A stretch of DNA of 10,091 nt from an uncultured Lachnospiraceae bacterium (GTDB lineage Bacteria > Bacillota > Clostridia > Lachnospirales > Lachnospiraceae), in the NCBI GenBank assembly GCA_910587155.1, contig CAJULA010000048.1, forward strand, positions 1 through 10,091, given 5' to 3'. The notes under the pieces are model-generated. The model had not been told where the DNA came from, searched no databases, and saw only the letters and a program-made list of their open reading frames with translations. Below, one piece after another: positions 5,733 through 10,091 of the stretch (position 1 is its first letter; every line of letters begins with the position of its first letter). Position numbers and translations under genes: made by a program.

Positions 5733-8045
5733 CTACATATTGGCTTCCGCCTCTTCAATCTTTCTGATGATTGCAGCCGCCACTTTGTCCACATCCGCCT
5801 CCTCCCGGACTTCCATCTTCTGGATCGTGATGTGCACATCCCCTTTTTGGATGGCCTGAGCCGGCTGCGTTGTGCCGCCTACGGCCGACATGTTTGACGC
5901 GTCCAGATTTGATCTGATTTTCGTCCCGGCCGGGAGCTGCATCATCTCCGGACCATGTTCCCCGACCTGCGTCCAGCCGCCGGAAAAGTAGGTTGTACCC
6001 GTCGCGTTATGCTTTGCCCCGCCCGTCTGTCCGGAGCCTTTGGATCCGCCTCCCAGGACGGAAGCCGCCGCATCCACTGCGCCCGCCACTGCACTGACCC
6101 CTTTTCCGATCCAGTCAAATATAGGGCCGACCACATCCCAGACACTCTCGACCACGCTCTGGATAACCGGGAAGCTCCTTTTAAACGCCGCCGCTGCCAG
6201 CTTAACACCTGCTATGATCAGATCCAGCACCGGGCCTGCCACCGTCCATATGGCAGTGATCACACCCGAAATCGCCGGTCCGACCACGTCAAATATACTC
6301 CTGAGGGTGCCCGTACTTCCTGATATGCCGGAAAACGCGCCCTGCAGTTTTCCCGCCACGCCGGTAACAACCTGAGAAATTGCCGGGAACACGGCCGCAA
6401 CCACACTGCCAAGACCTGCAAACAACTCCGCCGCCACCGGTATGGCCGATGCGACCATGCCGGATATGGCCTGCACCGCGGGCTGTATGTACGGAGCCAT
6501 GCCTGATACGCTCTGGATCAGACTTTCCACTGCAGGCCGTGCCCGGGAAAATGCCTCCATGAAACTGCTGCCCATCTGAGACAACACGGGCTGCCAGGAT
6601 GCATATGTATCACTAAGCGCACTGCCCACCATATCCATGACAGGCCCGATATAAGCCGCCGCTTTATCAAATGCCGCTTCCATCTCCGGAAGCTTTGCAC
6701 TTAACGTTTCCAGACCGGAAGTGATGTATGGCAGCACCTTCTCGCCAAGACTTGTGAGCATAACCTGTCCGGCATTTTTAAGACGTCCCGCCATCTCTTT
6801 TACGGAACTGGTCTGTGTCTGAAATGCCCGGTCGGCGGCCCCGGCCGCTTCCTCCATCTGCTCTGTCTTGCTGGCAAAGTTTTCAGCCTGCGCCCCGGTG
6901 AGGGCAAGCACCGCATTTTTAGCCTCTACACTGGAAAAGAGGTTCGCGAAGGCCACCTGGTCGCCGTTCACCGATTCCTTCAGCTTGTCCAGGATACCGC
7001 CAAGCCCTTCCTGTTCCAGCGCGGCCGCCCCGGATGCATACCCCATCTTCCTCAGGGCCTTTTCCATTTCCCCTGATGGAGAGAGGAAACCCTGCATGGT
7101 CGCTTTCAGCTGGGTAGTGACTTCCGCGGTACCGCCTGTCACACCGGTCAGTGTCGCCATGGCGCCGAACAGCTCTTCCTGGGTAACTGCCAGGGTTGAT
7201 GCCAGCGGTACCACCTGTCCCATGCTTGATGCCAGCTCCGGGAACGTGGTCTGCCCCAGCTTGACCGTCTGGAAGGCAAGGTCTGATGCCTTCTGCATTG
7301 CCGCTGCGGAAGTATCCCCGTATCCTTTGGTGACCGCGGAAAGGAGCGCCACGGAATCAGACGTGGTCGCGTTCCCGGCTTTGGCCGCTTTGGATGCGAT
7401 CTCCAGCTGTTTTACCGATTCGGCAGATTCCCCAAACGCCGAGACCACATCGTACAGGCCCGCCGTCAGGTCACTTGTGGCCGCCCCGGTCCGCAGGGAC
7501 ACTTGCTTGAGGTCATCACCCATGGCCTGCAGTTTAGCGTTGACATCCCCGTCAAGCAATGTCCCCACGTTGCGCATCTGTGCCTGGAAATTGACGGCAG
7601 AGACCACGGCCCCTGCCCCTGCAGCCGTCACCGCCGTCAGCGCCACGGCCGTCCCTGCAATCGCAGCCTTCCCTACTGCCTTTGCGGCCTTTTCTGCACC
7701 TTTTACCGCAAAGTTTATGACTTTGTTGTCCTTGATTTCCGCAAGCTTCCTGGCAACCTTTTTGATTCGCTGCACGGCAAGTTCTTCCCTTGCCTTAAGC
7801 TCCACGACCTTTTTGGTAATCGGCTCCAGTTTCTTCCTGACACTTTCTATTGCCTTATAGGCCGCCGTATTTTTTATGCGCAGTGTCTTTTCCTGAAGCT
7901 TTTGCTGCTCCAGACGCTTTAATTCCTGTTTCGCCTTTTCCACTGCCCCGCGAAAACCCTTGCTGGAATTGCTGGCCGCCTGCAGCACACCGGATACATT
8001 GTCCCGTATGGACAGGGTTGCGCCAAATATTTCCCCTGCCATCAT
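5733..8045 (-). CDS. Tail tape measure protein (TP901 family)
   Basis: This 770-residue protein sets tail length and, in the family, threads the tube lumen. A Lys/Glu-rich coiled coil spans about 34-110. An Ala/Val-rich hydrophobic segment at 127-151 could be membrane-active. The TP901 core runs from about 152 to 430, with TAGLYDVVSAFG at 194-205, TVKLGQTTFPELASSMGQVV at 260-279, and LFGAMATLTGVTGGTAEVTT at 292-311. Hydrophobic, roughly periodic helices (VGP, SVWDVVGPI) cover 440-662. A Gly/Ser-rich linker at about 664-682 leads to VGEHGPEMMQLPAGTKI at 694-710, a signature of tape-measure C-termini. No peptidase or lysozyme domain is seen. At about 1.5 angstroms per residue the tail would be at most roughly 115 nm. 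ATGATG at 8045 overlaps the chaperone extension's TGA behind GGAGGG, and either ATG could be used. Confidence 0.95.
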   Translation of the reverse strand: MMAGEIFGATLSIRDNVSGVLQAASNSSKGFRGAVEKAKQELKRLEQQKLQEKTLRIKNTAAYKAIESVRKKLEPITKKVVELKAREELAVQRIKKVARKLAEIKDNKVINFAVKGAEKAAKAVGKAAIAGTAVALTAVTAAGAGAVVSAVNFQAQMRNVGTLLDGDVNAKLQAMGDDLKQVSLRTGAATSDLTAGLYDVVSAFGESAESVKQLEIASKAAKAGNATTSDSVALLSAVTKGYGDTSAAAMQKASDLAFQTVKLGQTTFPELASSMGQVVPLASTLAVTQEELFGAMATLTGVTGGTAEVTTQLKATMQGFLSPSGEMEKALRKMGYASGAAALEQEGLGGILDKLKESVNGDQVAFANLFSSVEAKNAVLALTGAQAENFASKTEQMEEAAGAADRAFQTQTSSVKEMAGRLKNAGQVMLTSLGEKVLPYITSGLETLSAKLPEMEAAFDKAAAYIGPVMDMVGSALSDTYASWQPVLSQMGSSFMEAFSRARPAVESLIQSVSGMAPYIQPAVQAISGMVASAIPVAAELFAGLGSVVAAVFPAISQVVTGVAGKLQGAFSGISGSTGTLRSIFDVVGPAISGVITAIWTVAGPVLDLIIAGVKLAAAAFKRSFPVIQSVVESVWDVVGPIFDWIGKGVSAVAGAVDAAASVLGGGSKGSGQTGGAKHNATGTTYFSGGWTQVGEHGPEMMQLPAGTKIRSNLDASNMSAVGGTTQPAQAIQKGDVHITIQKMEVREEADVDKVAAAIIRKIEEAEANM

Positions 8046-8254
8046 TCTCCCTCCCCGTGCAGTTCATTCCAGAACATGATAAGGGCATTATGCACGGCTG
8101 CGGTAAGAACCTGCATCCCCTGCTGCTGGTTGAGTTCCATCATGGCCTGATATATGAGCCTGTCCTGACGCGTCATGCCGAATACAGTCGCCGGATCCAT
8201 CCCGCGTTCCAGCACATACCCGGCCAACCGCATCAGCTCAGACTCCCTGATCAG
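8042..8254 (-). CDS. Tail assembly chaperone C-terminal extension, made by -1 frameshift
   Basis: This frame is open from the C of the slippery heptamer to the TGA at 8044-8042 and adds 70 residues (LIRESELMRLAGY onward) to the 139-residue chaperone, giving a fusion of about 209 residues. It is the counterpart of the lambda gpGT and PBSX-type extensions, which bridge tape measure and tube protein during assembly. The segment is helical, with WNELHGEGE at its end. An internal ATG at 8233 has AGGGAG nine bases upstream, so separate translation of a 63-residue protein cannot be excluded. Even so, the exact register with A AAA AAC makes the fusion the better explanation. Its last bases overlap the tape-measure start (ATGA). 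Confidence 0.85.
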   Translation of the reverse strand: MIRESELMRLAGYVLERGMDPATVFGMTRQDRLIYQAMMELNQQQGMQVLTAAVHNALIMFWNELHGEGE

Positions 8255-8670
8255 TTTTTTATCTCATCCACCTCTCTTACGGCCGGGATGGCCTCTACGC
8301 TGCAGTCTGCCCCAATCCCGGACAGTTTCAATACTTCCGATGCAAGATATGACCGGTCGGAAAAACTGAACATTTCCGTTATCTTATACCGTTCACTTTC
8401 CTTCAGGCTCCCTTCAGCGGCCATGATCCCTGATGCCTCCTGCAGTTCCCGGCAGGCAAGATAGATGATGTATTTATCCTTTTCCAGCCCCTTCCCCTCA
8501 AACATCTCATCACCGTCAGAGATTTCCTCCTCCGTCAATCCGTGCAGCGTCAGTGTGACATCCGCATCTTTTACATAATATTCTTTTGTATTGAAACGTT
8601 TACGTTCTTCAATCCGCCGCTTCGCCTTTGCCGCAAAATCCTGAAATATCCTTGTCTTGTCTGTATTCAT
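8251..8670 (-). CDS. xkdN: Tail assembly chaperone, XkdN-like
   Basis: This 139-residue protein is the short form of the tail assembly chaperone, sitting between the tube and tape-measure genes as in PBSX and most tailed phages. Residues 1-30 are basic (KAKRRIEERKRFNTKEYYV). Residues 35-58 contain DVTLTLHGLTEEEISD, and 60-75 reads KGLEKDKYIIYLACRE, followed by a helix with LKESERYKITEMFSFSDR at 89-106. The acidic tail (VREVDEIKN) encodes the frameshift signal. These chaperones coat the tape measure in the cytoplasm and are absent from the virion. The ATG has GGAGGG about seven bases upstream and lies 19 bases after the tube stop. The family call rests on position, size and motif style. Confidence 0.88.
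   Translation of the reverse strand: MNTDKTRIFQDFAAKAKRRIEERKRFNTKEYYVKDADVTLTLHGLTEEEISDGDEMFEGKGLEKDKYIIYLACRELQEASGIMAAEGSLKESERYKITEMFSFSDRSYLASEVLKLSGIGADCSVEAIPAVREVDEIKN
8254..8260 (-). promoter_or_regulatory. Programmed -1 ribosomal frameshift site, A AAA AAC
   Basis: In the chaperone frame the codons are GAG ATA AAA AAC TGA, so the heptamer fits the X XXY YYZ rule exactly and the stop follows at once. Slipping back one base continues CTG ATC AGG into the 8254-8042 frame. A Shine-Dalgarno-like AGAGGTGG (8275-8268) ends seven bases before the heptamer, in the range known to stimulate -1 slippage in bacterial dnaX. Downstream only a weak hairpin is visible (ATCAG at 8251-8247 with CTGAT at 8236-8232); no pseudoknot is obvious by eye. 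Confidence 0.9.
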
Positions 8671-8689
8671 GGCTGTTCCCTCCTCTGTT

Positions 8690-9121
8690 TCAGCTTACTT
8701 TATCCAGGCAGATCATATCCGTCGGCGTAAATGTGAACGGGATCTCCTGCTTGATCACCGCGCCTTTCTCCCATTCAAATCCAAACTCCGATAACGCCAC
8801 ATTGCCGATCTGCCAGCGCTCCGTCTGCCCGCCTTCCGCATCCGGATCACACAGCTTTGCAATCACCACGCCTCTGGGGTCTTTTCCCTTTATGATCTCC
8901 AAACGCACATCCTCGAACCGGGTGTATGTTTTAATAAGACTGATCGTACCTTCGCCTTTGATCCCCACAATTTTCGAATCCACAGAGAGCCCCGTCTGGA
9001 CCTCCTCACGGTTTGCCGTCACTTTTACCGATATCTTGTTCATCTCTGCAATCAGTACACCGTTATACCATATCTGGCCGAACGTCCCGGAAAGATGTCT
9101 GTTTCCCTTGATTTCTCCCAT
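8690..9121 (-). CDS. xkdM: Tail tube protein, XkdM-like (DUF2001)
   Basis: This 143-residue protein is the inner tube subunit of the contractile tail. The N-terminus reads NRHLSGTFGQIWYNGVLIAE (7-26), followed by ISVKVTANREEVQTGLSVDS (30-49) and VGIKGEGTISLIKTYTRF (52-69). These are the core beta-hairpin segments typical of XkdM. QIGNVALSEFGFEWEKGAVI (104-123) leads to the closing strands IPFTFTPTDM (127-136). Length is as expected for this family (about 140-150). The ATG lies five bases after a strong GGAGG and nine bases after the sheath TAG. That ribosome site directly after the sheath stop also confirms TAG as a genuine stop here. The role follows from family resemblance and from its place between sheath and chaperone. 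Confidence 0.93.
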   Translation of the reverse strand: MGEIKGNRHLSGTFGQIWYNGVLIAEMNKISVKVTANREEVQTGLSVDSKIVGIKGEGTISLIKTYTRFEDVRLEIIKGKDPRGVVIAKLCDPDAEGGQTERWQIGNVALSEFGFEWEKGAVIKQEIPFTFTPTDMICLDKVS

Positions 9122-9130
9122 CTGCGCCTC

Positions 9131-10066
9131 CTACATCTCCAACACCATGTGCAGGTCCTCCAGGGCATCCAGGAACCTGACCTTCCCCGTAATGTATATC
9201 CCGGATCCCGTGTTGGCCTCCCTGACCTTCTGTTCTGTCAGTTCATCCACGTCCGTCCCGTTGTCCTGCAGGTATTTACGTATCCTCTCCGTATCAAGCT
9301 CTGCATAGTTTCCTGCCTCCCCGTCCAGTATCTGTCCTTCCAGATCCGCAAAGTACCGGTTTACTGCGCCGATAAAGGCCTGCTTATTGTCATATGTGTT
9401 GTTAAGTTTTCCCACATAGTCATCGTGAAAGGTCGTATGGATGTCATGTCTGACAATGTCCGCCCCCTCCCGGACCTTGATCTTCTTAAAGTCCTCCGGT
9501 TCCGTCTCCGTCACCGTCTGCAGGCTGTTCACACCCCTGGCAATCTTAAATTTCTCCCCGTCAAAGATGATCACCAGTTCTCCCGCATCAATACATGCAT
9601 CCGCGTCCACTACCTGGTCCGTGTTAAGGATCTCATCCAGTACATAATAAGTAACGGAGCGTGTCAGGGGGATGCCCGCGCATATGCCCGCGATCCGGCA
9701 GCAATATTCCGCCGTATCCGGCTCCCGCACTTCCTTTTCATCATCCCATTTCATGCTGATACCCGCGGTCGTAAAATTGATGATGGCGGAAGAATCCGCC
9801 CTGAATCCCGGCAGCACCGCTTTGCCTTTTTTCCCCGCCCTTCTAATCTCTTCCAGGAACGTTTTTACAGCCTCCCCGTACTGCGTCTTATACTGCGGGA
9901 TGCACAGGTAGTCAAAGTTCAGGCCACGGATCATCTCCAGCGCCTGACTGATCTGCGCTTCTCCTTCGCTTTCCTGCATTCTCACCGCAATCACGCCGCC
10001 CGGCCCGCCCTTAAATATCATTTTCAGATATCCCCTTGCTGTAACGCGGCGAAATAAAGTACCCAT
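9131..10066 (-). CDS. xkdK: Tail sheath protein, possibly N-terminally shortened
   Basis: This 311-residue protein is the contractile sheath subunit. The subtilisin-like sheath domain is seen in YLKMIFKGGPGGVIAV (13-28), ALEMIRGLNFDYLCIP (42-57) and SSAIINFTTAG (92-102). EYCCRIAGICAGIPLTRSVT (120-139) follows, then the hallmark IIFDGEKFKIARGVNSLQT (166-184). The C-terminal sheath domain has EDFKKIKVREGADIVRHDI (191-209), TTFHDDYVGKLNNTYDNK (211-228) and EANTGSGIYITGKV (283-296). Short sheaths of this type that I recall are about 350 residues, starting with a 45-50 residue strand region before YxKxxFxG; here that region is missing. The ATG has AGGAAAG nine bases upstream, but in-frame TAG (10069-10067) and TAA (10090-10088) lie just before it. 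The gene ends in TAG. Confidence 0.88.
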   Translation of the reverse strand: MGTLFRRVTARGYLKMIFKGGPGGVIAVRMQESEGEAQISQALEMIRGLNFDYLCIPQYKTQYGEAVKTFLEEIRRAGKKGKAVLPGFRADSSAIINFTTAGISMKWDDEKEVREPDTAEYCCRIAGICAGIPLTRSVTYYVLDEILNTDQVVDADACIDAGELVIIFDGEKFKIARGVNSLQTVTETEPEDFKKIKVREGADIVRHDIHTTFHDDYVGKLNNTYDNKQAFIGAVNRYFADLEGQILDGEAGNYAELDTERIRKYLQDNGTDVDELTEQKVREANTGSGIYITGKVRFLDALEDLHMVLEM

Positions 10067-10091
10067 CTACTGCAGCTTTCCTGCAGATTAA
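10067..10091 (-). other. Region upstream of the sheath start: ribosome site and two in-frame stops
   Basis: On the minus strand these 25 bases contain TAA (10090-10088), AGGAAAG (10082-10076) and TAG directly before the sheath ATG. CTGCAG occurs twice (10086-10081 and 10075-10070). The other two frames are open from the window edge into the sheath gene, ending LQQGDI and SENDI respectively. An upstream gene could therefore overlap the sheath start, but too little is present to identify it. Confidence 0.5.

Noticed and set aside
6868..7860. Plus-strand open frame (330 codons) inside the tape-measure gene
   Set aside because: The Ala/Ser/Pro-rich translation is the expected shadow of an Ala/Gly-rich tape measure in GC-rich DNA. 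There is no ribosome site and no recognisable motif.
8042..8233. Independent 63-residue gene between chaperone and tape measure
   Set aside because: An internal AGGGAG could start it, but the exact A AAA AAC register with the upstream gene and the known biology of tail chaperones favour a frameshift fusion. Independent initiation remains only a minor possibility.
9095..10057. Long plus-strand open frame (320 codons) antisense to the sheath
   Set aside because: It mirrors a well-recognised sheath gene, has no plausible ribosome site or domain, and its protein (rich in R, L, H, P and V) looks like the antisense shadow of a coding gene.
10067..10069. TAG stop recoding in the phage, which would let the sheath read through from upstream
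   Set aside because: TAG also ends the sheath and the tape measure, each followed directly by a ribosome site and the next start. A further in-frame TAA lies at 10090-10088. The standard code explains everything.

Overview
This window is the tail-assembly half of a contractile-tailed (myovirus-type) prophage, or possibly of a phage-tail-like bacteriocin. It probably comes from a Firmicute, most likely a Clostridia/Lachnospiraceae-type host. The reasons are a gene order matching the Bacillus subtilis PBSX tail operon (xkdK-M-N-O-P-Q-R-S-T-U-V), purine-rich Shine-Dalgarno sequences before nearly every gene, and fibre motifs common in gut Firmicute phages. The host call is inference from protein style and cannot be made firm from this window.

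Layout, read on the minus strand from right to left: tail sheath (10066-9131), tail tube (9121-8690), tail assembly chaperone (8670-8251) with a -1 frameshift extension (8254-8042), tape measure (8045-5733), LysM XkdP-like protein (5724-5098), XkdQ-like hub (5101-4166), DUF2577/XkdR-like protein (4179-3841), DUF2634/XkdS gp25-like wedge (3839-3399), baseplate J/XkdT (3406-2351), DUF2313/XkdU-like protein (2348-1707) and tail fibre (1729-488). The genes overlap or lie within 20 bases of each other, so this is one translationally coupled operon. I see no promoter or terminator inside it.

The left edge differs. A plus-strand reading frame enters from outside the window and ends at 491. It converges on the fibre gene so tightly that the two TAA stops share the tetranucleotide TTAA (488-491). 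Its product looks like a tail-fibre C-terminal domain, and this end is clearly more AT-rich than the rest. That is the architecture of an alternative fibre end in an invertible or cassette-exchanged segment (as in the Mu G segment), although neither the recombinase nor crossover sites are visible here.

The best directly visible signal is a textbook -1 frameshift site, A AAA AAC immediately followed by the chaperone's TGA stop. It has a Shine-Dalgarno-like AGAGGTGG just upstream and an open -1 frame running on to the tape-measure start. Other points of note are a duplicated 27-residue cysteine motif at the C-terminus of the XkdU-like protein, and a sheath that appears to lack the usual N-terminal part of about 45 residues. 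No RNA genes, insertion sequences or CRISPR arrays were seen.
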